Shown in pieces: positions 56,685 through 64,000 of a stretch of 64,000 bases of DNA. A model generated the notes under the pieces. The model worked only from the letters and a program-made list of their open reading frames with translations. It searched no databases and was not told where the DNA came from. Source of the DNA: Nonomuraea purpurea (GTDB taxonomy: Bacteria > Actinomycetota > Actinomycetes > Streptosporangiales > Streptosporangiaceae); assembly GCF_042650645.1 (NCBI RefSeq), contig NZ_JBHSBI010000004.1:372001-436000 (forward strand), given 5' to 3'. Each line of letters begins with the position of its first letter. The stretch's first letter is position 1. The translations under genes were made by a program, and so were the position numbers.

Positions 56685-57881
56685 TCAGAAGGTGATCGTG
56701 GGGCCGTCCTTCAGCGAGCTCCACTTGAGCCACTGCTTCCAGTCCTCCTGCCAGTGCCCCCACCCGTTGGTGGGCTCCAGCTTCCGCGGCGACCCCGTGA
56801 TGATGATCGGATCCCCGATCAGGGTGTTCTTGATGAACCAGACGGCGTTCTCCGGGCTGATGTTCACGCATCCGTGGCTGACGTTGGAGTTCCCCTGCGA
56901 TCCCACCGACCACGGCGCGCTGTGCACGTACTCGCCGCTGTTGGAGATCCGCACGGTGTTGTAGACGGTCAGCTGGTAGTACCCGGCAGAGCCCGGCCCG
57001 ATCCCCGGGGAGGTCATGACGGTGACGGGCTCGCGCGACATCGCCAGGTGGACGCCCGAGGTCGTGTAGTACTTCCACTGCCCGCCCTGCCCGGCGCTCA
57101 TCGGCATGGTGCGGATCTTCTTGCCGTCCCGCCGCACCGTGAGCACGTGGTTGTCGGTGCTGCCCTTGGTGATCTGCGAGCGGCCGATCTTGAAGTCGAG
57201 CTTGACGTCGCGCTTGCCGAACATCTGCGGCCCCCCGCGTACGCCGGCCAGCTTGGCCTCCAGGCGGACGTTGGTGTGCGCAGGCCAGTACTCCAGCGGC
57301 CGGAAGTCGACGTGCGTGTCGTCGAACCAGTGCCAGGCCCCCTCGACCGGCCTGGAGCTGCGGATGATGAGGTTGCGCTCCACGGACACCCGGTCGGCGA
57401 TCGGGTTGTCGAAGGTGATCATGACGGGCATGCCGACCCCGACGGTGAGGCCGGTGTCGTCCTTGTTCGGGGTGACCGTCTTGATGTCGAAGGTCTTGCC
57501 GCCCTTGACCGTGGAGAACGTGCTGCTCCGCTCCCCCTCTTTGCCCTCGGGGTTCACGGAGACGGCCGTGACCTTGTACACGGTGCCGGGCCTGGCGGTG
57601 CCCAGGCTGCGCCAGCGGGTGCCGTCCTCGCTCAGCACGCCCTTCAGCGGGCCGGACTTGCCCCCGTCCACCCGTACGCTCTTGAGCGTGCCCCCCTGGG
57701 CCGCCACGACCAGGGGCTGGTCCGTGGGCACGTTTGCGGTCTTGTCGGCCGGAGAGAACGACACAGAGGCTTCTGGCGCCTTCTGGCCGACCATCGCCAC
57801 CCCGTCGGGGTCCTCCGCCGAGCACGCCGTCAGCAGTGCCAAGGCCAGCAGACCGGCCGATCCATACGCAACACGCCCCAC
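56685..57881 (-). CDS. L,D-transpeptidase lipoprotein
   Basis: A 398-residue cell-wall enzyme that forms 3-3 cross-links in peptidoglycan. The lipoprotein signal ends LLALALLTAC, with Cys20. Two Ig-like domains (~35-240) are followed by the YkuD catalytic domain with HSAPWSVGSQGNSNVSHGCV: active Cys in SHGCVNIS and the upstream His. The length and the Ig-Ig-YkuD layout match mycobacterial LdtB/LdtA-type enzymes. GTG 57881 starts it. It lies between trpD and ctaF, on the minus strand. Confidence 0.93.
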   Translation of the reverse strand: MGRVAYGSAGLLALALLTACSAEDPDGVAMVGQKAPEASVSFSPADKTANVPTDQPLVVAAQGGTLKSVRVDGGKSGPLKGVLSEDGTRWRSLGTARPGTVYKVTAVSVNPEGKEGERSSTFSTVKGGKTFDIKTVTPNKDDTGLTVGVGMPVMITFDNPIADRVSVERNLIIRSSRPVEGAWHWFDDTHVDFRPLEYWPAHTNVRLEAKLAGVRGGPQMFGKRDVKLDFKIGRSQITKGSTDNHVLTVRRDGKKIRTMPMSAGQGGQWKYYTTSGVHLAMSREPVTVMTSPGIGPGSAGYYQLTVYNTVRISNSGEYVHSAPWSVGSQGNSNVSHGCVNISPENAVWFIKNTLIGDPIIITGSPRKLEPTNGWGHWQEDWKQWLKWSSLKDGPTITF

Positions 57882-57994
57882 GTGTGACTCCCTAAACAGT
57901 CGTGCCTATAGCGGCAGTCCGCATAGCAGACTTCTCATTACTACCCTGAGTGATCGAATCACCACATCGGAGCACTGGTAAAGAACACCAAAAA

Positions 57995-58028
57995 GCGGAC
58001 GCCCTCTCCCAAGGGAGAGGACGCCCGC
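57995..58028 (-). terminator. Intrinsic terminator of the ctaC-ctaD-ctaF operon
   Basis: A stem of 16 bases with two mismatches (57995-58010 and 58013-58028; core CCTCTCCC/GGGAGAGG) around a 2-base loop lies 24 bases after the ctaF stop. On the minus strand it is followed by TTTTTGG, a true T-run. It ends the cytochrome oxidase operon. Confidence 0.85.
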
Positions 58029-58051
58029 CTCAGAGCTTCGGGTACGTGGCC

Positions 58052-58465
58052 TCAGTGTGAGAAGTGGCCCCGGTAGTACTGGAAGACGAACCCGATCATG
58101 GACATGATCACCAGGAAGACGCCGATCAGGAACATCCAGAAGCCGATCACGAACCCGGCGAAGGCGAAGGCCGCCGCCAGGCACACGAACAGCGGCCACC
58201 AGCTGCTCGGGGGGAAGAACCCGAGCTCGCCCGCGCCGTCACTGATGTCGGCCTGCTTGTTGTCCTCCGGCTGCTCGCCGATGCGCCGCGCGGTGAACAT
58301 CAGGTAGTAGCCCACCATGAACGCGAAGCCGACCGAGATGGCCATGGCCGTGGTGCCGACAGGCTCGCCTTCGCCCGTCGCCGACTTGGTCCAGAACCAG
58401 TAGGCGACGTCTACACCGGCGAAGAACAGGCCACAAGCGAGGAAGAGCCAACCCTGGACCTTCAT
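58052..58465 (-). CDS. ctaF: Actinobacterial cytochrome c oxidase subunit IV
   Basis: A 137-residue membrane protein with four helices, specific to actinobacterial aa3 oxidases (Rv2199c-like). Conserved parts are VQGWLFLACGLFFAGVDVAY, WTKSATGEGEPVGTTAM and the C-terminal FVFQYYRGHFSH. It stabilises the bc-aa3 supercomplex. The ATG at 58465 overlaps the ctaD stop (TGATG). It is the last gene of the ctaC-ctaD-ctaF operon. Confidence 0.94.
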   Translation of the reverse strand: MKVQGWLFLACGLFFAGVDVAYWFWTKSATGEGEPVGTTAMAISVGFAFMVGYYLMFTARRIGEQPEDNKQADISDGAGELGFFPPSSWWPLFVCLAAAFAFAGFVIGFWMFLIGVFLVIMSMIGFVFQYYRGHFSH

Positions 58466-60126
58466 CAGGCCTCAACCTCCTGCGCCGACTTGGCGGAGAC
58501 GTGCGGATAGTGCAGGTCGAACGCGGGTCGTTCGGACCTGATGCGCGGCAGCGAGGTGAAGTTGTGCCGCGGCGGCGGGCAGGAGGTCGCCCATTCGAGC
58601 GAGCCGCCGTAGCCCCAGGGGTCGTCGACGGTGACCTTGGGCGCGCTGCGCCAGGTCTTCCAGACGTTGTAGAAGAACGGCAGCGTCGAGGCGCCCAGCA
58701 GGAACGCGCCCACCGACGAGATCATGTTGAGGTCGGTGAAGCCGTCGGCCGCGCTGTAGTCGGCGTAGCGACGCGGGAAGCCGAGCATGCCCAGCCAGTG
58801 CTGGATGAGGAAGGTGGCGTGGAAGCCGATGAACAGCAGCCAGAAGTGCACCTTGCCCAGCTTGTCGTCGAGCATCTTGCCGGTGAACTTGGGCCACCAG
58901 AAGTAGAAGCCCGCGAACATGGCGAACACGACGGTGCCGAAGACCACGTAGTGGAAGTGGGCGACGACGAAGTAGGTGTCGCTGATGTGGAAGTCGAGCG
59001 GCGGCGAGGCCAGGATGACGCCCGTCAGACCGCCCAGGAGGAAGGTGATGAGGAAGCCGACGGAGAACAACATCGGCGACTCGAAGGACAGGTGACCGCG
59101 CCACATCGTGCCGATCCAGTTGAAGAACTTCACGCCCGTCGGCACCGCGATGAGGAACGTCATGAACGAGAAGAACGGCAACAGCACCTGCCCGGTCGGG
59201 AACATGTGGTGCGCCCAGACCGTGATGGACAGACCGGCGATCGAGATCGTCGCGGCCACGAGGCTGATGTAACCGAAGATCGGCTTGCGGCTGAAGACCG
59301 GCAGGATCTCGGTCACGATGCCGAAGAACGGCAGCGCGATGATGTAGACCTCGGGATGGCCGAAGAACCAGAACAGGTGCTGCCACAACAGCGCCCCGCC
59401 GTTGTCCGGAGAGAAGATGTGGGTGCCGAGCTTGCGGTCGGCCTCCAGGGCCAGCAGCGCGGCGGCCAGCACCGGGAAGGCCATCAGCACGAGCATGCTG
59501 GTCAGCAGGACGTTCCAGGTGAAGATCGGCATGCGGAACATGGTCATGCCGGGGGCGCGCATGCAGACGATCGTGGTGATGAAGTTGACGGAGCCGAGGA
59601 TCGTGCCGAGGCCCGACAGGGCCAGACCCATGATCCACAGGTCGCTGCCGATGCCGGGCGAGCTGATCGCGCTCGACAGCGGCGTGTAGGCGAACCAGCC
59701 GAAGGAGGCCGCCCCGCCGGGGGTGAAGAAGCCGGAGACGGCGATGATGCTGCCGAACAGGTAGAGCCAGTAGCTGACCATGTTCAGGCGGGGGAACGCC
59801 ACGTCGGGGGCGCCGATCTGCAGCGGCATCAGCTCGTTGGCGAAGCCGGCGAACAGCGGCGTCGCGAACATCAGCAGCATGATCGTGCCGTGCATGGTGA
59901 ACAGCTGGTTGAACTGCTCGTTCGTGGTGATCTGCAGCCCCGGCTGCGCGAGCTCGGCCCGCATGATCAACGCCATCACGCCGCCGATGAGGAAGAAGGC
60001 GAACGACGTGATCAGGTACAGGTGCCCGATGATCTTGTGATCGGTCGTGGACAGCCACTTGGCGAGGATCTGCCCCTTGGTGGTGGGCGCGATCGGCGTC
60101 CTGATTGGTTCTTGGATGGCGGTCAC
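58465..60126 (-). CDS. ctaD: Cytochrome c oxidase subunit I
   Basis: A 553-residue catalytic subunit with twelve helices. Heme a and a3-CuB ligands are visible: the N-terminal His in FTMHGTIMLLMFATP, the CuB His-Tyr in WFFGHPEVYIIALP, the His pair in TVWAHHMF and the heme His pair in VVAHFHYVVFG. The proton-channel motif NFITTIVCMRAPGM is present. GTG 60126 overlaps the ctaC stop (GTGA). It is the core of the aa3 oxidase, which receives electrons from QcrC in the bc-aa3 supercomplex. Confidence 0.96.
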   Translation of the reverse strand: MTAIQEPIRTPIAPTTKGQILAKWLSTTDHKIIGHLYLITSFAFFLIGGVMALIMRAELAQPGLQITTNEQFNQLFTMHGTIMLLMFATPLFAGFANELMPLQIGAPDVAFPRLNMVSYWLYLFGSIIAVSGFFTPGGAASFGWFAYTPLSSAISSPGIGSDLWIMGLALSGLGTILGSVNFITTIVCMRAPGMTMFRMPIFTWNVLLTSMLVLMAFPVLAAALLALEADRKLGTHIFSPDNGGALLWQHLFWFFGHPEVYIIALPFFGIVTEILPVFSRKPIFGYISLVAATISIAGLSITVWAHHMFPTGQVLLPFFSFMTFLIAVPTGVKFFNWIGTMWRGHLSFESPMLFSVGFLITFLLGGLTGVILASPPLDFHISDTYFVVAHFHYVVFGTVVFAMFAGFYFWWPKFTGKMLDDKLGKVHFWLLFIGFHATFLIQHWLGMLGFPRRYADYSAADGFTDLNMISSVGAFLLGASTLPFFYNVWKTWRSAPKVTVDDPWGYGGSLEWATSCPPPRHNFTSLPRIRSERPAFDLHYPHVSAKSAQEVEA

Positions 60127-60953
60127 TGGGCACTCCCAGCCTGTTGGGTCGCGATGTACTGGTCGAACTCAGCCTGCGGAACGAGCTTCACCGAGAACAG
60201 CATCCTGCTGTGGTCGACGCCACACAGCTCGGCGCAGCGGCCGGCGAAGACGCCTCGCTTGTCCAGCGTCGTGATCTCGAACTTGCGACCCGGGTTGCCC
60301 TCGGGGATGCCGGGGATGACGTCGCGCTTGAACAGGAACTCCGGCACCCAGAACGAGTGGATGACGTCGTCGGTCGACAGGTCGAACTCGACCTTGGAGT
60401 TCGCCGGCAGAACCAACTGGGGGCCCTGGTTGTAGTCGTGCACCGGCACGCCGGCGACCGGCTGGAGCGTCTGGCCCTTGTAGGTGGTGGTGAAGCGCCA
60501 GCTCCACTGGAACGCCTCGACCTTGACCTTGACGGGGGCGTCGCCGCTCACACGGGCGAGCGTCTCGCTGTCGCGGGCGGTGAAGAAGAAGAACACCGAC
60601 ACCATGACCAGCGGGATCACCGTGTAGAGGATCTCGATGGGCAGGTTGTAGCGCACCTGCGGAGGAAGCTCCGCCTTGGCCCTGCGCTTACGGTGGAAGA
60701 TCGAGGCCCACACGATCAGGACGATGACGACTGCGCCCGTGGCGAGTGCGGCGATCCAGGCCCCGTTCCACAGACTCTGGACCACGCCACCCTGCTCGGT
60801 GATGTGGTCGGGAAGAAGGCCACGAGACCAGTTGGCCTCGGGGACGTCATTAGCACACGCCGTAGCAGTGGCCAGCAGCAACGCCAAAGCGGCGGTGCGT
60901 GGCACCCTGCGCCGGGCCAACGAACGCCGCGTCGTACGGCGAGTCGGACTCAC
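60123..60953 (-). CDS. ctaC: Cytochrome c oxidase subunit II
   Basis: A 276-residue lipoprotein subunit that carries the CuA centre. The signal peptide ends LALLLATATAC (lipobox). Two membrane helices follow (AALATGAVVIVLIVWASIF; LYTVIPLVMVSVFFFFTA). The CuA motif is AGRCAELCGVDHSRM with the upstream His in DDVIHSFWVPEF. The GTG at 60953 gives a normal signal peptide; the frame is open to 61037 without Sec features. It leads the operon ctaC-ctaD-ctaF and diverges from the cysteine desulfurase gene, with 151 bp of promoter space. Confidence 0.94.
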   Translation of the reverse strand: MSPTRRTTRRSLARRRVPRTAALALLLATATACANDVPEANWSRGLLPDHITEQGGVVQSLWNGAWIAALATGAVVIVLIVWASIFHRKRRAKAELPPQVRYNLPIEILYTVIPLVMVSVFFFFTARDSETLARVSGDAPVKVKVEAFQWSWRFTTTYKGQTLQPVAGVPVHDYNQGPQLVLPANSKVEFDLSTDDVIHSFWVPEFLFKRDVIPGIPEGNPGRKFEITTLDKRGVFAGRCAELCGVDHSRMLFSVKLVPQAEFDQYIATQQAGSAQ

Positions 60954-61104
60954 GGATCGCCTACCCCACAGATGAAGCCCAAGAGTCTTTCCCTTGGGCG
61001 CTCGTATTTCCAGATGCACAGCTGATTGCAGACACATTAGCGTGCATGGGCCTCGCCCTCCCGCGCGACCCCTGTATGCCGTCGGAAGTGGGACGATAAG
61101 TCTC

Positions 61105-62235
61105 GTGGCGTATTTCGACGCGGCTTCGAGCGAGCCGCTCCACCCCCAGGCACGCGAGGCGCTTCTGGCGGCTGTCGACGTCGGCTGGGCCGACCCCGCG
61201 AGACTTTACGGCCAGGCCCGCCGCGCGCACCTGCTGCTCGAGCAGGCCCGCACGGAGGTGGCCGAGGTGCTCGGCGCACGGCCGGACGAGGTGTCGTTCA
61301 CCTCTTCCGGCACGCAGGCCGTACATCTCGGCGTCCTCGGCACCCTACACGGCAGAAGGAGGGTCGGGCGTCATCTGGTCACGAGCGCGGTCGAGCACTC
61401 CAGCGTCCTGCACGCCGGCGGCGTGCACGAACGCGACGGCGGCTCGGTGGAGACGGTGGGCGTGGACATTACGGGGCGAGTCGATCTCGACCAGTTCGCG
61501 CAGGCTGTGGCCGGGCCGGGCACCGCGCTGGCCTGCCTGCAGAGCGCCAACCACGAGGTCGGCACCCTGCAGCCGGTGGCGCAGGCGGCCGCCGAGTGCC
61601 GCAAGCACGGCGTCCCGCTGCTGGTGGACGCGGCGCAGACGGCGGGCAGGACGCCTGTCCCGCCGGGCTGGTCGGTGCTGACGGCCAGCGCGCACAAATG
61701 GGGCGGGCCCGCGGGGGTGGGCGTGCTGGTGGTGCGCAAGGGAACGCGGTTCCGCTCGTTCCTGCCCGAGGACGAGCGCGAGCGGCGGCGGGTGCCGGGG
61801 TTCGAGAACGTCCCCGCGATCGTGGCCGCGGCGGCGGCCCTGCGCGCGATGGCCGCGGAGGCGCACGAGCAGGCGCGGCTTTCCGAGCTCGTCACCAGGA
61901 TCAGGGACACGGTGCCGAAGGTGGTGCCCGATGTCGAGGTCATCGGCGATCCCGATGACCGGGCGCCTCACATCGTGACCTTTTCGTGCCTGTACGTCGA
62001 CGGCGAGGCGCTGCTGACCGAGCTCGACAAGGCCGGATTCGCCGTATCGTCCGGAAGTTCGTGCACCGCTAGTACGCTTCGTCCATCGCACGTCCTCGAA
62101 GCGATGGGCGTGCTCACGCATGGGAATGTCCGGGTGTCGCTGCCCAGGGGCGCCTCCGCGGCCGAGGTCGACAGGTTTCTCGCGGTGCTGCCCGATCTGG
62201 TGCGCCGCATCCGCCAGGACGCAGGAGTCGCATGA
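61105..62235 (+). CDS. Cysteine desulfurase (NifS/IscS family)
   Basis: A 376-residue PLP enzyme that takes sulfur from cysteine. The N-terminus AYFDAASSEPLHPQAREA is the class V aminotransferase start. PLP-linked Lys is in SAHKWGGPAG, ring-stacking His in SAVEHSSVLH, Asp in VDAAQTAGR and the active Cys in SSGSSCTAST (NifS group I type). The persulfide is passed on by a carrier. The next gene, overlapping by ATGA, encodes a TusA-type carrier, so a coupled sulfur relay is likely. The GTG at 61105 is chosen. It diverges from ctaC. Confidence 0.92.
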   Translation: MAYFDAASSEPLHPQAREALLAAVDVGWADPARLYGQARRAHLLLEQARTEVAEVLGARPDEVSFTSSGTQAVHLGVLGTLHGRRRVGRHLVTSAVEHSSVLHAGGVHERDGGSVETVGVDITGRVDLDQFAQAVAGPGTALACLQSANHEVGTLQPVAQAAAECRKHGVPLLVDAAQTAGRTPVPPGWSVLTASAHKWGGPAGVGVLVVRKGTRFRSFLPEDERERRRVPGFENVPAIVAAAAALRAMAAEAHEQARLSELVTRIRDTVPKVVPDVEVIGDPDDRAPHIVTFSCLYVDGEALLTELDKAGFAVSSGSSCTASTLRPSHVLEAMGVLTHGNVRVSLPRGASAAEVDRFLAVLPDLVRRIRQDAGVA

Positions 62236-62477
62236 CCGAGGTTACCCAGCCGGCTTTGACGATCGACGCGCTCGGCAAGAAGTGCCCGATCCCGATCATC
62301 ATGCTGGCCGCGCAGATCAACGACGTTCCGCTCAACGCCGTGATCGCGGTGCTCGCGGACGATCCGGCGGCGTACACGGACGTGCCCGCGTGGTGCAGGC
62401 TGAAGTCGCATCGGCATGTGGGCTCGTACGAGCTGCCCGACGGCGGGTGGGCGATCCACGTCAGGCGAAACTACTGA
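62232..62477 (+). CDS. tusA: TusA-family sulfur carrier
   Basis: An 81-residue sulfurtransferase. The core CPIPIIMLAAQI motif (active Cys in KKCPIP) near residue 18 is the SirA/TusA signature. A second Cys lies in PAWCRLKSH. The protein accepts persulfide sulfur and delivers it to tRNA thiolation or cofactor synthesis. Its ATG overlaps the cysteine desulfurase stop (ATGA), so the two are co-translated donor and acceptor. A short 62-bp gap leads to the CBS gene. Confidence 0.92.
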   Translation: MTEVTQPALTIDALGKKCPIPIIMLAAQINDVPLNAVIAVLADDPAAYTDVPAWCRLKSHRHVGSYELPDGGWAIHVRRNY

Positions 62478-62539
62478 CTCCCCCTGAAGTGGGTAGGGGC
62501 TCCGCGAAGGAGGAATTTCTGGACTTTCGGGGGAAAGCC

Positions 62540-62974
62540 ATGACCAGCGGACATCCACACGAGACCGCACGCGACCTGATGAGCTCGGGAACCGAGTGCG
62601 TCAGCTCGCACGAGACGCTCGACCGGGCCGCGCAGATGATGCGCACCATGAACGTGGGCGCACTGCCCGTGTGCGGGCCAGACGACCGCCTGGCGGGCAT
62701 CATCACCGACCGCGACATCGTCGTGAAGTGCGTGGCGGCCGGGCACGACCCCGCGAAGGTGACGGCGGGAGAGCTGGCCACCGGGCTGGTCTGGGTGCCG
62801 GCCGACGCCACCGTCGAGGAGGCGCTGGAGCGCATGGAGAAGCACCAGATCAAGCGCCTGCCGGTGATCGACAACCACCGGCTCGTCGGCATGATCAGCG
62901 AGGCCGACCTGGCCAAGCACCTGCCGGACGACCAGCTCGCCGAATTCGTGCACCGCGTCTACGCCAGGGGCTGA
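62540..62974 (+). CDS. Two-CBS-domain protein
   Basis: A 144-residue protein made of a Bateman pair of CBS domains: ARDLMSSGTECVSSHETLDR with GALPVCGPDDRLAGIITDRD, and VWVPADATVEEALERMEKHQ with RLPVIDNHRLVGMIS. Such modules bind AMP, ATP or SAM and are often stress- or dormancy-linked in actinobacteria. No catalytic domain is attached. The ATG at 62540 lies behind GGGGGAAAG. It is 62 bases after tusA on the same strand and may be co-transcribed or have its own promoter. Confidence 0.9.
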   Translation: MTSGHPHETARDLMSSGTECVSSHETLDRAAQMMRTMNVGALPVCGPDDRLAGIITDRDIVVKCVAAGHDPAKVTAGELATGLVWVPADATVEEALERMEKHQIKRLPVIDNHRLVGMISEADLAKHLPDDQLAEFVHRVYARG

Positions 62975-63007
62975 GAGCACGGCCCTCAGCCCCTGGGCCG
63001 GCGAAAC

Positions 63008-63994
63008 CTAGGGGTGATAGCAGTTGATGTGCTCGGCGATCTCCGCGGCCGCCTCGGCGCCATAGGCCGCGGAGAACCGCTCGAGGAAGACCCGCTGCCC
63101 CAGCTCGTACTCCTGCCCGCCCACGCGCTCCAGCACGTGCGTGGCGGTCAGGTTGCCGATCTGGCCGCAGCGCTCCAGCGGCAGGTCCCAGGCCAGGCCC
63201 GACAGGAACCCGGCGCGGAAGGCGTCGCCGACGCCGGTGGGGTCGGCCTTGCCGCGTTCGGGGGCGGGGCCGACCTGGATGGACGGCTCGCCCTTGCGGT
63301 CGATGACGGCGCCCTTGGGCCCGAGCGTGGTGATCCGGACGCCGACCCTGTCCAGGATCTCGGCGTCGGACCAGCCGGTCTTCTGCTCGATGAGGCCCTT
63401 CTCGTAGTCGTTGGAGAACAGGTAGGCGGCGCCGTCGACGAGCTGGCGGATCTGCTCGTCCTCCATGCGCGCGAGCTGCTGGGAGATGTCGGCCGCGAAC
63501 GGGACGCCGCGCCGGCGGCACTCGTCGGTGTGGCGCAGCATGGCGTCGGGGTCGTTGGGGCTGATGAGCACCAGGTCGAGGCCGCCCACGCGGTCGGCGA
63601 CGGGCAGCAGCTCGATCTGCCGCGCCTCGGCCATGGCGCCGGTGTAGAACGAGGCGATCTGGTTGTGCTGCTCGTCGGTGGTGCACAGGAAGCGGGCGGT
63701 GTGCTGGGTCTGCGAGACGTGCACGGACTCACAGTCGACACCGTGGCGCTCCAGCCACGAACGGTAGTCGGCGAAGTCGTCGCCGACGGCTCCCACGAGG
63801 ATCGGCTTCAGACCCAGGCACGCCATGCCGAAGGCGATGTTCGCGGCGCAGCCACCGCGACGGATCTGCAGGTCGTCGACCAGGAACGAGAGTGACACCC
63901 GGTCGAGCTGCTCGGCGATCAGTTGATCGCCGAAGCTGCCCGGGAAGGTCATCAGGTGGTCTGTCGCGATGGAGCCGGTTACGGCGATGCGCAC
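63008..63994 (-). CDS. adoK: PfkB-family carbohydrate (adenosine-type) kinase
   Basis: A 328-residue ribokinase-fold enzyme. The substrate motif is LQIRRGGCAANIAFGMACLG and the anion hole/catalytic region is PTGVGDAFRAGFLSGLAW, with catalytic Asp. Both the sequence and the location (near ctaC, opposite strand) match the mycobacterial Rv2202c adenosine kinase. The substrate could also be another nucleoside or sugar, since the PfkB family is broad. It ends 34 bases from the convergent CBS gene and starts 7 bases inside the right edge of the window, so the promoter is not visible. Confidence 0.85.
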   Translation of the reverse strand: MRIAVTGSIATDHLMTFPGSFGDQLIAEQLDRVSLSFLVDDLQIRRGGCAANIAFGMACLGLKPILVGAVGDDFADYRSWLERHGVDCESVHVSQTQHTARFLCTTDEQHNQIASFYTGAMAEARQIELLPVADRVGGLDLVLISPNDPDAMLRHTDECRRRGVPFAADISQQLARMEDEQIRQLVDGAAYLFSNDYEKGLIEQKTGWSDAEILDRVGVRITTLGPKGAVIDRKGEPSIQVGPAPERGKADPTGVGDAFRAGFLSGLAWDLPLERCGQIGNLTATHVLERVGGQEYELGQRVFLERFSAAYGAEAAAEIAEHINCYHP

Positions 63995-64000
63995 GGGATT

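Noticed and set aside
1..64000. tRNA, rRNA, transposase, integrase, prophage or natural-product core genes
   Set aside because: I looked for their motifs (cloverleaf ends, DDE or Tyr-recombinase motifs, KS/A-domain signatures) and saw none.

Overview
The window is chromosomal DNA from a high-GC Gram-positive actinomycete. The evidence is very GC-rich third codon positions, many GTG starts with ATGA/GTGA/TGATG overlaps, an actinobacterial aa3-bc respiratory cluster (qcrCAB, ctaCDEF), a PimB'-like mannosyltransferase, two PASTA-less Ser/Thr kinases, and a c-di-AMP riboswitch in front of an NlpC/P60 hydrolase. The gene set suggests Streptosporangiales (Nonomuraea or Streptosporangium-like). That is inference, since there is no rRNA gene here. 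I found no prophage, transposase, CRISPR array, tRNA or complete biosynthetic cluster. Region 1-15.4 kb is accessory metabolism and regulation: a 6-phosphofructokinase with the residues of a pyrophosphate-dependent enzyme and a DasR-type palindrome upstream; an HTH/Clp-N regulator behind two tandem palindromes; a secreted DMFase-beta-like lipoprotein; a lactonase; a MarR-GNAT fusion; a TetR-controlled MMPL pump led by a 53-codon micro-ORF; a PhoX-like protein; Dps; a repeat-bearing MerR gene coupled to a VIT/VWA protein; homocysteine methyltransferase; and a DoxX/MarR divergent pair. Region 15.4-25.1 kb holds lipid and envelope housekeeping genes: a PlsC acyltransferase, a monoacylglycerol-lipase-like esterase, a ROK glucokinase, DUF5304, an ArsA-type ATPase, SRPBCC, a phosphoesterase and a FadD15-type acyl-CoA ligase. 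Region 25.1-30.05 kb looks inserted. It has an AT-richer coiled-coil gene with 21-bp repeats, a stump of an ABC exporter, and a DeoR-controlled sugar ABC importer with no ATPase gene. Region 30-41.2 kb has PimB', an M48 protease, a gluzincin, NlpC/P60 under a ydaO riboswitch, a methyltransferase/LysR divergent pair in which the LysR protein carries a repeat insertion, an NYN nuclease-like protein, a phosphotransferase and a DesKR-like two-component system. Region 41.3-48.3 kb has a PH-domain membrane operon and a sensor/kinase trio sharing one ectodomain type. Region 48.5-64 kb has a DEDD exonuclease-UvrC fusion, a stand-alone AsnC ligand domain, qcrBAC-ctaE, a degenerate receiver protein, trpD, an L,D-transpeptidase, ctaFDC, a cysteine desulfurase-TusA pair, a CBS protein and an adenosine-kinase-like PfkB kinase. 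From acyltransferase to adenosine-like kinase, the order broadly follows the M. tuberculosis Rv2182c-Rv2202c locus as I remember it (plsC-like, ArsA, SRPBCC, fadD15, pimB', NlpC, DEDD/UvrC, trpD, ctaE, qcrCAB, ctaF, ctaC, adoK). The window is therefore an old actinobacterial envelope-and-respiration neighbourhood with lineage-specific insertions. The least explained elements are the tandem-palindrome HTH/Clp-N locus, the 18-bp hexapeptide repeats inside two unrelated regulators, the 21-bp-repeat coiled-coil gene, and the kinase/sensor trio.
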